Position numbers and translations under genes: made by a program
Notes under the pieces: model-generated
Told to the model about the DNA's origin: nothing
Database searches by the model: none
What the model saw: the letters and a program-made list of their open reading frames with translations, nothing else
Origin: Chitinophagaceae bacterium
Lineage (GTDB): Bacteria > Bacteroidota > Bacteroidia > Chitinophagales > Chitinophagaceae
DNA: 39,137 nt
Direction: 5' to 3'
Assembly (NCBI GenBank): GCA_947504605.1
Contig: CANNJE010000016.1
Coordinates: forward strand, 1-39,137
Shown here: piece after piece, positions 16,326-25,871 of the stretch
Numbering within the stretch: the stretch's first letter is position 1
How the letters are laid out: every line of letters starts with the position of its first letter

Positions 16326-17516
16326 ATGACAAAATTAGTTCTAACCGTACTTTTATCTAGCTGCATCAGTATGCAGGTATCGGCCCAGCACAAGGGTTGT
16401 AGCACCATCGAACGCAGTGTTCGTGGAAACTTTCACAAAAACAGTTCTGATACAACCAAGGGACGTGGTTTGGCCGACAACTACTATCTCTGGGATTTAG
16501 GCACTACCATTAAAGTGAAATTCCTGAGTGGCAGTAAAGAATTACAGGACAAGATTAAACCCCTTGCCAAAGAATGGGAAAAATATGCCAATGTGAAATT
16601 TAATTTTGTTAAGTCAGGTGATGCTGATATCAGGGTATTTATAGGAAATGGAAATGGCCATGATTCCTATATTGGTACCGTTTGTAAACAAATTGATGCC
16701 AATTCAGAAACGATGAACCTTGACTCTGCCGATATTAACGGTGATGCAGGATTCTTAAAAACAGTTGTATTGCATGAATTTGGGCATTCTATTGGATTAT
16801 TACACGAACATAGCAGTCCTATCTCTGGAATTAACTGGGATAAAGAAAAATTATATGTTGAGTATGCTAAAATGGGTTGGTCACAATCAGATGTAGATTT
16901 TCAGGTTTTTGAAACCTACAAAAAATCTTATACCAATGGCACCAAATACGACAACAAATCTATTATGCACTACCCTATCAACCCCGGCGAAACGATTGAT
17001 GGGTATACGGTAGACTGGAACATGCAATTATCTCCCGGTGATATTGAAATCATCAAAGCTTTATACCCGGTGAAGGGCAAAAGAAAAAATGAAGTTACCA
17101 GGGTAAATATTCAAAATTTTAAAGGCATTGTATTACAGGGCAATGACGTTAAAATGGGTATCTCTCTGTTTCCATCCTTTGATCTTAAAACCGGAAGCAA
17201 AGCAGGTAAGGTAAAAATGATCTTCAAATTTTATGATGAAGAAGGCTATGGATTTGAAGATGAAGACGGCACTTACGAAGAAAATGGTGTTGTCGCAACG
17301 ATGAGAACTGTTTTGCTTACAGCCAATAAAACCATCAAATACAACCAAAACAATAAAAAAGATTTTGAATTCTTTTTGCCAATAGATCAAATACCTTACA
17401 GTGCACTTAGCCAAAATATGCAAGTGACTTTTAAAATAGTATTTGAAACAGGGGAAGGCGAATTAAAAAATCTTTATACCTCACAGGCATACCAATTTAG
17501 GTATCCAAAAAAATAA
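16326..17516 (+). CDS. Exported astacin-like (M12A) zinc metalloprotease
   Basis: A 396-aa protein with a Sec signal (ends SAQHKG). The metzincin zinc site HEFGHSIGLLHEH starts at His150, giving ligands His150, His154 and His160 with catalytic Glu151. The Met-turn SIMHYP (Met214) with its following Tyr is of astacin type. Residues 30-240 form the protease; residues 250-396 form a beta-rich C-terminal domain with an acidic patch (EDEDGTYEE) of unknown role. There is no obvious long propeptide. It opens the plus arm of the cluster, 23 nt before the next gene, and may process partner proteins in the periplasm or outside the cell. Confidence 0.88.
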   Translation: MTKLVLTVLLSSCISMQVSAQHKGCSTIERSVRGNFHKNSSDTTKGRGLADNYYLWDLGTTIKVKFLSGSKELQDKIKPLAKEWEKYANVKFNFVKSGDADIRVFIGNGNGHDSYIGTVCKQIDANSETMNLDSADINGDAGFLKTVVLHEFGHSIGLLHEHSSPISGINWDKEKLYVEYAKMGWSQSDVDFQVFETYKKSYTNGTKYDNKSIMHYPINPGETIDGYTVDWNMQLSPGDIEIIKALYPVKGKRKNEVTRVNIQNFKGIVLQGNDVKMGISLFPSFDLKTGSKAGKVKMIFKFYDEEGYGFEDEDGTYEENGVVATMRTVLLTANKTIKYNQNNKKDFEFFLPIDQIPYSALSQNMQVTFKIVFETGEGELKNLYTSQAYQFRYPKK

Positions 17517-17539
17517 TACAATTTATTAAACCAACTACA

Positions 17540-18970
17540 ATGAAATTTTTATCAGTGGCCTTCTGTTGTTTCTTAGCATCAACTAGTCATGCCCAGCAAT
17601 ACCTTATTAGGTATGATATGCAGAATCAGCAAACAAAGTATTTTAAGATACAACAGGAGGACACTATAAAAATAAAAAATATAGACCTGCGCAAAAATGG
17701 AAGGATTTTACTGCAGGTAAATAACTACAATCCGTTTTACTGGAATGCAAAAGTAACGGCGTTTAAAACCCCGGTAGACGAAGAGGTTGGTTACGGTGAT
17801 GCTTTTAACCCCTTTAGTGTATTGGCAGGTGGCATGGGCGATTTGATGGGAGGACTTCCTAAACTAGATCTTCCAAAAAACAGAGGAGAATTAACCCATG
17901 ACAATTTGGATGATGCTACTTATAATTACCTCAGTACTGTAGCAAAATATGTAGATAATTATGATGATATTCAAGAGTTGAGCAAAAAACTAGAGGAACT
18001 TCAAACAGCCAAACTTCAACTCACCGAATTAAAATATGATATTCTAAAAAAAGAAGCTAACATAAAAGCTGAAGCCGTAAATGTGGTGAAAAAGGTTTTA
18101 AATACCAATGAGCTGGAAATAAGCAGTGTTTTGGAAATAGGCAAAAACTATAATAACAAACTCCATAATTCTCTTGATGAGGCCGGTTCTCTTTTAAACA
18201 GTATTCAGCAGCAACAAAAGCTTGTAAACCCCGCAACTGTTTACGAAGAAAAAACAATGAAGGAAATAGGAGAAAATGCCAGCAATAGTTATAAAAAACT
18301 GGAGCGTCTTAAAATAGCAGAAGGGGCTAATCCGAATCTTTTGTTGGATGAAGTTGCAGCGGTTGCAAAATTATATAAGGAGATCAATGCTGCTAATTTT
18401 CAGTTTTCTTACGCAGTAAAAAACGAAGAAGATATTTCAGATTTAAAGCTTGAATTATATCCCAAGCCTGATATGGGTTCAAAAGATACGATGGTGCAGT
18501 ATTTTGAACTGACCACTAAAAAAAATATACGCATCAGAAATTCTGTTGGGGTAGCATTTAGTTATTTTGATGCCAATAATACCAGTTATTATATTGGAGC
18601 TGACAGTTTGATTCGTTCAGGAAAAAAAGACCTGTTTACTCCCCTACTAAGTACTTTTATTCATTTTTATGCAGGTAAAACCAAGGGGGTAAAATGGGGA
18701 GGTGCATTTGGATTTGGCATCCCACTTCAAGGTGAAAAAAAAGATATCAATTTTCTTTTGGGCATTACTGGCGCCATTGGCAAAAACGAACCGATCCTTG
18801 TTACCGTTGGAGCTGCAGGGGCTAAAGTAAACAAACTAGCAAATGGCTACCAGGTTGGTAGTAAAACAAGGGAAACGGACCCTGCAAAACTTACAACCAA
18901 CGGCTATGGCGTAGGAGGCTTTTTAAGTGTAACTTTTAACCTCAACAATCTTGGAATTGGAAAAAAATAA
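17540..18970 (+). CDS. Exported coiled-coil protein with a barrel-like C-terminus, unknown function
   Basis: A 476-aa protein with a Sec signal (ends SHAQQ). Residues 20-75 are beta-rich; a Gly-rich segment (LAGGMGDLMGGLP) follows. Residues 120-310 are long amphipathic helices with heptad-like Leu/Lys/Glu spacing, predicted as coiled coil. Residues 340-476 are alternating strands ending GGFLSVTFNL, resembling an outer-membrane barrel sheet. I do not recognise the family. It lies between the astacin and the TPR-WD40-caspase genes, and a terminator hairpin follows it. It could be an outer-membrane anchor or a substrate of the proteases around it; both are inference. Confidence 0.75.
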   Translation: MKFLSVAFCCFLASTSHAQQYLIRYDMQNQQTKYFKIQQEDTIKIKNIDLRKNGRILLQVNNYNPFYWNAKVTAFKTPVDEEVGYGDAFNPFSVLAGGMGDLMGGLPKLDLPKNRGELTHDNLDDATYNYLSTVAKYVDNYDDIQELSKKLEELQTAKLQLTELKYDILKKEANIKAEAVNVVKKVLNTNELEISSVLEIGKNYNNKLHNSLDEAGSLLNSIQQQQKLVNPATVYEEKTMKEIGENASNSYKKLERLKIAEGANPNLLLDEVAAVAKLYKEINAANFQFSYAVKNEEDISDLKLELYPKPDMGSKDTMVQYFELTTKKNIRIRNSVGVAFSYFDANNTSYYIGADSLIRSGKKDLFTPLLSTFIHFYAGKTKGVKWGGAFGFGIPLQGEKKDINFLLGITGAIGKNEPILVTVGAAGAKVNKLANGYQVGSKTRETDPAKLTTNGYGVGGFLSVTFNLNNLGIGKK

Positions 18971-19012
18971 AATTATACAGCTGTTCAAGTAAATAAGGAC
19001 TTAATATTTTAT

Positions 19013-19042
19013 GAGGATGCTTTTAGGGCATCCTCTTCTTTT
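19013..19042 (+). terminator. Rho-independent terminator between the two plus-arm operons
   Basis: A perfect 8-bp stem GAGGATGC (19013-19020) and GCATCCTC (19028-19035) with a 7-nt loop, followed by TTCTTTT. It separates the astacin/coiled-coil transcript from the TPR-WD40-caspase gene, which starts 20 nt later, so that gene must rely on read-through or on a promoter that I cannot identify in the short gap. Confidence 0.75.
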
Positions 19043-19062
19043 AACAATCTTATTTTATAAGT

Positions 19063-22000
19063 ATGAAAGAAAAAATATACACAACTTTACTAGCCGTATT
19101 TATTTCAATCATATCTATTGCCCAAGCTCCTCTTGCAAAACTTTTAGAGTTGGCAAAACTGGGAGAAGAACAATTGGGCAGGAAACACTATGACAGTGCA
19201 ATAATAAGTTTTTCAAAAGGGGAAAAACTTATTGGAAAATACAATTTACACCATGAGATAACCTGCTCTTTTATATATAATGAAACAGGTTTGACCTTCG
19301 GAGAAAAAGGGAATATTTTAAAAGCACATGAATATTTAATGCGTGCATTACAAAATGCCCGAAAGTATAACCATGCTTCAGAAAAAGAAACGGCATTGGT
19401 AAATTTGATAGACCTGCACCGGTCGATTGTTCAAAAAAATCTTCCTTTTAAATATCCTGTTATCAATGAAAAGGAACGATCTGTTGCTTATTTTCCGGTA
19501 TCTGTTATCAAAAAGGAAGGAGATTCTTTATTGGTAACCATTTTGGCGGGCAGTTATGACGGTATAAATATGGAAGAAAAATCCCTGGATCTTTTTACAC
19601 ATTATGACCAAAGAGATACCCTGCAACACAGCGATATAAGTTTTATCAGTTCTGCAAGAATCATACAAGTGGGTCTTAACCAAACAACTGTAAAAACAAA
19701 GATTGGTACTATTCAAATATTAACAGGTGACCAAGCGGCCGTTTATGTACAAACCCCTCTTAGCTGGAGAAATGTATCTATCAGAAAACTTTTATTAAAC
19801 AACCTTTTTCTTGTTAACAATTACAAACAGTATCCCTATCATTACCGGTTTTACTATTACTATGCAGACTCCTTAACAGAAAGTGAATCTTTTGAAACAT
19901 TTCAAGCATCCGTAAAAGAAGTCGTAACATTATTTGCAGCAGACACCCTTACCAATAATCAACTGGGAGACAAAATAGAAAATGGCCTATTTACAGGATA
20001 CAATGCTGTTAGGGCTATGAACGAAACTAAGCCGCTTCATTTAAAATTATTTTTAAACTTTGTAAATGCTTTCCCTGCAAAATATATTGGAAACAATTAC
20101 AGGTTTTCAGAAACCTATGCAACCTGGGTAATCAACAACACGCCACTGGATCCTAAAGATGTTAAACCTTACCTGATTGGATTTAAAGACAACGGAGAAA
20201 TACAACGGGAAATAAAAAAACTGGCTTCACAAATAGAAGAAGGGAAACTTGCAGCCGAATGGTTTAATGAAGCAATGCAAAAAAGTATTCTTGATAATAT
20301 AAAAGAAGCAGGTTTGCTATCAAATTTGTTAGACCAGGTGGGAATTGCAACCAAAATCAGTTTCGATAAAGGATGGAACCATGTTCTTTCTGCTCAGATA
20401 GAAAAAAGGCTTTACAACAATCAACAGGCAGATAGCCTGTTAAATATAGCTGCTTATACATTCAGCCAATCAAAAAATACCGAAGGACTTACCTGGGTAA
20501 ATAATACAAAACTTCAATGGAAAAAATCCAACAAAATAGAAGTGGCCATACAAAACGGGCATATTTTCCCATATACCATTACCCCTTCCAGCAATCCCAG
20601 ATACTTTGCTACCGCAGGAATGGACAACCTGATTAAAATTTGGGATAATAACCTTGGTAAAGAAATTATTACACTCACCGATCATACGGATGAAGTAAGC
20701 AGCATTGATTTTAGTAAAAATGGAAAATACATGGCCAGTGCAGGATTGGATAGTTTTATTAATGTGTACAATGCTTATAACTACAGTAAACTCCTCAGCT
20801 ATAAAACAGAAAAACCCGAAAGGATTATTAAATTTTCAAACGACCATCAATTCCTTGTAAGTGCAGGCAGGGATTCATTGATAAAATTCCGCAGTATTGA
20901 AACAGGACAAATAATCAAAACGCTGAAGCTTCATAAAGGAACTGTATACGGGCTTGCCTTTCATCCCATATTTGACAATGTTTTATTTTCTGCAGGAGCA
21001 GACAGTATGGTTTATAAATGGGATACCGACAGCAAAGAAATGACAAGGTGGTATAAATACAAGGGCAAAGCGCTTTCTGTTAAATTAAGCAATGATGGAA
21101 AATACATGAGTGTGGTTTCTACTGATTCATTGCTAACCATAAGAAGTACAGAAACACACAAAATTATATTAAAATATAAGTTAGGTGTTTTTGCACAGGG
21201 AAGCAGTACTTACTATGCTTCAGAATCGTTTAGCCCCGACAGTAAGTATATCTGTTTCCCAACTGCAAAAGATAGTTTTATAATAGTGAACCTTAATGAT
21301 CATTATGAAAGGATTTACAGTACCAACTTAAAAACTAATATACTTGCAGATATGCAATTTAGCAGTGATGGAAAATCAGTATTTGCCAGGTTTGATCTTG
21401 GGGGCCCACTCAGGGTTTACAATTTTGCAGGCTGGGATATCCGCAACAATACTACCATCAATTATAAAGACATTCATTCATTTGCCAATATCGTCATGAG
21501 TGTTCAGTTTACAAAAGATGACAATGGCCTTGTTGTATTGCACAATGAAGTTTCTAAAATTGACTTAAGAAATGGTAAATATGAATCGCTCTTTAATGCA
21601 ACTAGTTTTATTGAGAACAAATATTTGTTACTTAATAACGAACAATTGGGAACCTATACCAGTACTGATAAAAAGACCTTGTTCTTTTGGGATTATAAAA
21701 AGGGCCAAAATGCCAAAGAATTTTCGCTGCCTGATGGAGAAACGTTTGCAGCTTTTGAACTGAGTAAAAACAATCAATATTGTTTCCTTAGCAGTACCAA
21801 AGGGTTGATCAATGCCTGGGACACAAAAAACAATCAACTCCTGTTCAGCAAAAAATACCTGACTGGAGAAAACAGCGCTATCAACAAACTAAATTATGAT
21901 GAACACCGAAACAGGTTACTGGCCGTTACTGCGGATAATAAAATTTTAATCATTTCAGCTACAAATGGATCTGTGCTGGACAGTATTTTAATTCCTGCTC

Positions 22001-23778
22001 CCAATTATACAGCCGTGACCCAGCAATATATTTATATAACAGACGAAATGGGTAATCTTAGTAAATATGATGCTTCAACATTAGTCCTCATTAATACAAG
22101 GGCTTTAAACAAAGATGGCCATTACGCCTATCAACTGCTCCTTTCTCCTGATGAAAAAACATTGTATGCTCAAAGCAATTATACCAGCATTGATGCTATT
22201 CAGGTTTCAAATGACGCTACCCTCTTTTCATTGCAGGGGCATACAAACCAGCTAACCATGATGGCTATCAGTAATAATGGCAAACTGCTTGCAACTTCCG
22301 GTTTCGACAGTAAGATCAATCTTTACAATGCCATAACAGGTGCGCATGTTGTAAATATTTATGTTCCCAAAGACAGGAACTGTATGATTTCTGATGACGA
22401 AGGATATTATATGGCGCCTAAAAATACATTGGATGCAATTATCTTTTCCTACAACAACAATGCCTATACCTTTGATCAATTTGATGTACAATTAAACAGA
22501 CCTGATATCATTCTTGGTAAAATTGGGCGGGTTGACAGCAGCCTTGTAAACAGCTACTATGCAGCTTATAAAAAAAGGTTAGACAAGCTGGGTCTCAGTG
22601 AAAACGATAACAGTAGGAAGATCCAACTTCCGCTGGTACGTTTGCAAGACAAATCAGAAGTACAGCCAATTACCAATCAAAGTAATTATACCCTTTCTAT
22701 TGAATGCAGTGACAATAATTACCCTCTGCAATCCTTGCAGGTATTGGTAAACAATAGTCCTGTGTTAGGAAACGCAGGGCTGGACTTAAGTCAATATAAC
22801 AGCAGAGAACTGGTTCAAAAAGTTACGATTCCGCTTGCGAGGGGAAACAACAGTATAAAAGTATACTGCACGAATATTAAAGGGATAAAATCACTCAGAG
22901 AAAGTTTTGAAATTATCAGTAATTATAAAAGTAAAAAAAGCGGACAGACTTATTTTATTGGTATTGCTGTAGCCAATTACAAAGATGCCAGTATGAACCT
23001 GCAATATTCTGCCAAGGACATTCGTGACCTTGCTTATACATTTAATGATTTATACAGTGACCTGCATATAGATACATTTATAAATGCCAGTGCCACCAAA
23101 GAAAACATTCTATCCATTAAAAAGAAACTGCTTTTAACGGATGTAAATGACCGAATCATACTGGCAGTTACAGGGCATGGTTTATTAAATAAATCTTTCG
23201 ATTTTTATTATGCCACTTACGATATGGATTTTACGCACCCAGAAAAAAACGGTATAAAATATGAAGATTTAGAGGGACTGTTGAATGATATCCCTGCACA
23301 AAAAAAATTACTGTTAATTGATGCCTGTCATTCTGGTGCATTGGACAAGGATGAACTACTGGCCAATAAAACGGAAATCCTTGCAGCCGATAGCAGCGAG
23401 CAGGTAAATGGTACTTCGCCCAGAGGTGTCATTAAATTATATTCAACCAAAGAAAACAGCAACAATAGTTTTGAGGTTATGCAAAACCTATTTGCAGACC
23501 TTAGTGGGAGTAATGGTGCTATCGTCATTTCTGCTGCAGGAGGTATGGAATATGCGCTTGAATCAGCCCAATGGAACAATGGCGTATTTACATATTGTGT
23601 AAGAAAAGGGATTGCAGAAAAAAAGGCGGATACAGATGGGGGAAACAATGATGGCAAAGTAAGTGTACAGGAACTGCAACAGTATGTAAGTAAAAAAGTA
23701 AGCGAACTTACCAGGGGGCGGCAGCAACCAACCAGCCGAAGAGAGAATGTAGATTTTGAGTGGTTGTTAAGGTATTAA
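19063..23778 (+). CDS. Exported TPR-WD40-caspase protein
   Basis: A 1571-aa protein with a Sec signal (ends SIAQAP). Residues 22-125 are TPR-like helical repeats (EEQLGRKHYDSAIISFSKGEK and following). Residues 130-490 are of mixed fold and unassigned. Residues about 500-1100 are a degenerate WD40 array, recognisable from GMDNLIKIWD, GRDSLIKF, GADSMVYKWD and GFDSKINLYN. A linker (FDQFDVQLNRPDIILGKIG) and an Ig-like strand domain lead to the caspase domain at about 1294-1571: YFIGIAVANYK, catalytic His1372 in VTGHG, catalytic Cys1422 in IDACHSG, and the closing LTRGRQQPTSRRE motif. Same caspase subtype as the protein at 30114. Followed 21 nt later by the CHAT gene. Confidence 0.9.
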   Translation: MKEKIYTTLLAVFISIISIAQAPLAKLLELAKLGEEQLGRKHYDSAIISFSKGEKLIGKYNLHHEITCSFIYNETGLTFGEKGNILKAHEYLMRALQNARKYNHASEKETALVNLIDLHRSIVQKNLPFKYPVINEKERSVAYFPVSVIKKEGDSLLVTILAGSYDGINMEEKSLDLFTHYDQRDTLQHSDISFISSARIIQVGLNQTTVKTKIGTIQILTGDQAAVYVQTPLSWRNVSIRKLLLNNLFLVNNYKQYPYHYRFYYYYADSLTESESFETFQASVKEVVTLFAADTLTNNQLGDKIENGLFTGYNAVRAMNETKPLHLKLFLNFVNAFPAKYIGNNYRFSETYATWVINNTPLDPKDVKPYLIGFKDNGEIQREIKKLASQIEEGKLAAEWFNEAMQKSILDNIKEAGLLSNLLDQVGIATKISFDKGWNHVLSAQIEKRLYNNQQADSLLNIAAYTFSQSKNTEGLTWVNNTKLQWKKSNKIEVAIQNGHIFPYTITPSSNPRYFATAGMDNLIKIWDNNLGKEIITLTDHTDEVSSIDFSKNGKYMASAGLDSFINVYNAYNYSKLLSYKTEKPERIIKFSNDHQFLVSAGRDSLIKFRSIETGQIIKTLKLHKGTVYGLAFHPIFDNVLFSAGADSMVYKWDTDSKEMTRWYKYKGKALSVKLSNDGKYMSVVSTDSLLTIRSTETHKIILKYKLGVFAQGSSTYYASESFSPDSKYICFPTAKDSFIIVNLNDHYERIYSTNLKTNILADMQFSSDGKSVFARFDLGGPLRVYNFAGWDIRNNTTINYKDIHSFANIVMSVQFTKDDNGLVVLHNEVSKIDLRNGKYESLFNATSFIENKYLLLNNEQLGTYTSTDKKTLFFWDYKKGQNAKEFSLPDGETFAAFELSKNNQYCFLSSTKGLINAWDTKNNQLLFSKKYLTGENSAINKLNYDEHRNRLLAVTADNKILIISATNGSVLDSILIPAPNYTAVTQQYIYITDEMGNLSKYDASTLVLINTRALNKDGHYAYQLLLSPDEKTLYAQSNYTSIDAIQVSNDATLFSLQGHTNQLTMMAISNNGKLLATSGFDSKINLYNAITGAHVVNIYVPKDRNCMISDDEGYYMAPKNTLDAIIFSYNNNAYTFDQFDVQLNRPDIILGKIGRVDSSLVNSYYAAYKKRLDKLGLSENDNSRKIQLPLVRLQDKSEVQPITNQSNYTLSIECSDNNYPLQSLQVLVNNSPVLGNAGLDLSQYNSRELVQKVTIPLARGNNSIKVYCTNIKGIKSLRESFEIISNYKSKKSGQTYFIGIAVANYKDASMNLQYSAKDIRDLAYTFNDLYSDLHIDTFINASATKENILSIKKKLLLTDVNDRIILAVTGHGLLNKSFDFYYATYDMDFTHPEKNGIKYEDLEGLLNDIPAQKKLLLIDACHSGALDKDELLANKTEILAADSSEQVNGTSPRGVIKLYSTKENSNNSFEVMQNLFADLSGSNGAIVISAAGGMEYALESAQWNNGVFTYCVRKGIAEKKADTDGGNNDGKVSVQELQQYVSKKVSELTRGRQQPTSRRENVDFEWLLRY

Positions 23779-23799
23779 AAAGAAAAATGTGAAATAAAG

Positions 23800-25203
23800 A
23801 TGAAAAGTATTTTTTTATTAAGTTTTAGTTTGTTATTATTTAATGCTGAAGTAGAAGCTCAACAGCCGATTACGGGTATTAACCAACAAGTCTACAGTAT
23901 CTATGAGAAGCAGTATAATGAACTCTTAACATCGAGGGGAATGCCAGATGAAGAAATACGAAACCTCCTCAAAACTTATGCTGGAAACAATATAAATTCT
24001 GATAGTGCATTAGCTAAATTATTAGGCCAATTTTTTTCTCAAAAAAAAGACATAGGAATACTGTTCTACTTTTTTAATAATGATACCTTAAGAATATCCT
24101 ATTTTAAGCCAGGTAAAATAATTCAAATCGAAAAATTAGCCATAAAAAAAGAACAACTGCTTCAGTTAGGTGCTAATATTAATCAATCATTAAATCTTTA
24201 TACACTCAGCAGCAGCCGCACTCCTGTGAGCAGAGGTAGTATTTCTCTTAATAAAAAGCAGCCGGCTGCTATTTCATTTAACAAAGCCATAAAAAATGCA
24301 ACAGATATCCTACTACCTCCAACATTTGATAAAAACACAAAACATTTACTAATCATTCCCGCATTAAATATTGGCACCATTCCTTTTCATCTTTTACAAC
24401 CGTATGGCAATAGATCCTTCCTGATAGATAGCTGTAGTTTTACCATCATACCAAGCCTTATTGACTTGGTGGCATTGCGTACGAAAATTCTAAAAAATAG
24501 TATCGGCAGTTGGATGGGTGATAAATTGCCCAATAGTTTTGATAAAGACCAGGGTTTTTCATCCATTGATAAAATGTCTTTTGTTTTTGAAAACCCTTTA
24601 TTGATATGCAATCCCGCCTACCCAACCGACAGTTCGTTTATTTTTCCCAATCTTCCCGGGGCAGAAAAAGAAATAGCAGCAACTATTAAAGTTGTAAAAA
24701 ACAAATACGTTTTTCTAAAAGGAAAAAACGCCACTAAAGACAGTATATTAAAATATATTTTTGACGCTGACGTGGCCTATTTTGCTACGCATGGTATAGC
24801 CGACCAAGAAGACCCAATGGGCAAAAGTTTTTTGGTACTCAGCGGAAAATCGCCTTATCTAACAGCAAAAGAAATTATGGGAATGAGGGGAAGGAAACAC
24901 AGCTTACCAGAAATGGTTATTCTCTCAGCCTGCCAAACCGGTTTGGGAAAATCGCTTGAAGCAGGCACTGCCGGAATTGCCAGAAGTTTTTTATTGGGAG
25001 GCAGCAATCATGTAATTATGAGTTTATGGAATGTGGATGATGATGCGACTGCTTACCTGATGAGTAGGTTTATTTATCATTTACAAAGTCCTCATCGTTT
25101 TATGCCTTCAGAACCTTTAAGATTAGCTATCCTGGACACCAAAAAAATATACAAAAACCCATCGCAATGGGCCAGCTTTTCTTTGTTTGGAATTGATTAT
25201 TAA
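23800..25203 (+). CDS. Exported CHAT-domain protease
   Basis: A 467-aa protein with a Sec signal (ends EVEAQQ). The C-terminal half is a CHAT domain of the caspase clan: LLIIPALNIGTIPFHLL, FPNLPGAEKEI, catalytic His331 in YFATHG, catalytic Cys378 in LSACQTGLG, then GTAGIARSFLLGGSNHVIMSLWNVDD. CHAT proteins usually carry their own N-terminal TPR array; this one has only about 130 non-repetitive residues, while the gene directly upstream (21 nt) supplies TPR and WD40 repeats. This suggests the two act together. Export of a CHAT protease is notable, since the best-known ones work in the cytoplasm. A strong terminator follows. Confidence 0.9.
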   Translation: MKSIFLLSFSLLLFNAEVEAQQPITGINQQVYSIYEKQYNELLTSRGMPDEEIRNLLKTYAGNNINSDSALAKLLGQFFSQKKDIGILFYFFNNDTLRISYFKPGKIIQIEKLAIKKEQLLQLGANINQSLNLYTLSSSRTPVSRGSISLNKKQPAAISFNKAIKNATDILLPPTFDKNTKHLLIIPALNIGTIPFHLLQPYGNRSFLIDSCSFTIIPSLIDLVALRTKILKNSIGSWMGDKLPNSFDKDQGFSSIDKMSFVFENPLLICNPAYPTDSSFIFPNLPGAEKEIAATIKVVKNKYVFLKGKNATKDSILKYIFDADVAYFATHGIADQEDPMGKSFLVLSGKSPYLTAKEIMGMRGRKHSLPEMVILSACQTGLGKSLEAGTAGIARSFLLGGSNHVIMSLWNVDDDATAYLMSRFIYHLQSPHRFMPSEPLRLAILDTKKIYKNPSQWASFSLFGIDY

Positions 25204-25306
25204 AATAAAAGCAATTACCAATTTTTTTGAACTGCTTTCTTTTATCAAACATTCATTAAATACAGCACTGACCAAAACGAAATATGGATTTTGAATGGTT
25301 TTAAGT

Positions 25307-25343
25307 AAAAGCCGGTTCATTTAAGAACCGGCTTTTATTTTTT
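25307..25343. terminator. Strong bidirectional terminator
   Basis: A perfect 12-bp stem AAAAGCCGGTTC (25307-25318) and GAACCGGCTTTT (25325-25336) with a 6-nt loop. T-rich sequence follows on the plus side and A-rich sequence precedes it, so it can end both the CHAT transcript and the opposing small gene whose stop is at 25342. Confidence 0.88.
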
Positions 25344-25782
25344 ATTTTAACTTTAAAGTATATTGATACCCTGTATTTACAGTCAAACTCCAATAATTAT
25401 ATGATCCATCAGTAAAACTTGCTTTAGCATACAATCTCGTTCTTCCAGGAATAGCCCAGGTAGTTTTTACATCCCAAGGAGCCACAGAACCTCTGTAACT
25501 TCCATCTACATATAAATCGACATAGAGCCCTGTCCAGTTATCAAAAATGATATCACTGTAACCATCGCCATAAACATCTCCACGGTTTTTTTCAACCGGA
25601 TTATTTTTGTCATTTACGGGTCTTTGCAAATTAGTTACTTCTTCTGTAGGAGTAGTTTGAGCACTCAACTCAATGGTTTGTTTCTTTTTACCTGCTTTTG
25701 GATTAGCTGTTTTAGCTTGGGTTGGTTTGGCTTGTGCAGTTGCAACTGAAACAGACAAGGTCATAACAGCTACAATTAGCAA
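25342..25782 (-). CDS. Small exported protein, function unknown; N-terminus possibly frameshifted
   Basis: A 146-aa reading frame. After a signal-like segment ending VATAQA comes a Lys/Thr/Gln-rich linker, then an acidic turn (GDVYGDGYSDIIFDN) and a beta-sandwich-like C-terminus with many Tyr/Trp (YVDLYVDGSYRGSVAPWD onward). The only starts in frame are TTG at 25782 or ATG at 25764. However, an ATG-AAA start preceded at a good distance by an exact -7 box lies at 25803-25805 and is closed after two codons by TAG. Restoring one base there would give a standard MK-type signal peptide joined to this frame. I therefore suspect a 1-nt deletion or a sequence error. I do not recognise the family. Confidence 0.65.
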   Translation of the reverse strand: MLIVAVMTLSVSVATAQAKPTQAKTANPKAGKKKQTIELSAQTTPTEEVTNLQRPVNDKNNPVEKNRGDVYGDGYSDIIFDNWTGLYVDLYVDGSYRGSVAPWDVKTTWAIPGRTRLYAKASFTDGSYNYWSLTVNTGYQYTLKLK

Positions 25783-25817
25783 ACTTGTGGTAGAATCTAT
25801 TTCATAATTTTTTATTT

Positions 25818-25825
25818 CAAAGATA
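25818..25825 (-). promoter_or_regulatory. -7 promoter box of the small exported gene
   Basis: On the minus strand TATCTTTG matches TAnnTTTG exactly. It ends 12 nt upstream of the ATG-AAA at 25805-25800. The 32-bp palindrome at 25840-25871 covers the expected -33 position. Confidence 0.5.
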
Positions 25826-25839
25826 TCTGATTCATTAAC

Positions 25840-25871
25840 CTAAAAAATACCTACTAGTAGGTATTTTTTAG
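25840..25871. repeat. 32-bp perfect palindrome over the -33 region
   Basis: The half CTAAAAAATACCTACT (25840-25855) is followed by its exact reverse complement (25856-25871), with no spacer. The centre is CTAG. It lies 15-46 nt upstream of the -7 box of the minus-strand gene. No gene ends nearby on either strand, so a terminator has nothing to terminate. An operator for a dimeric regulator fits better, but a hairpin cannot be excluded. The rest of the 332-nt gap (25783-26114) is AT-rich; TAACTTTT at 26093-26100 is a weak -7 candidate for the plus gene at 26115. Confidence 0.6.
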
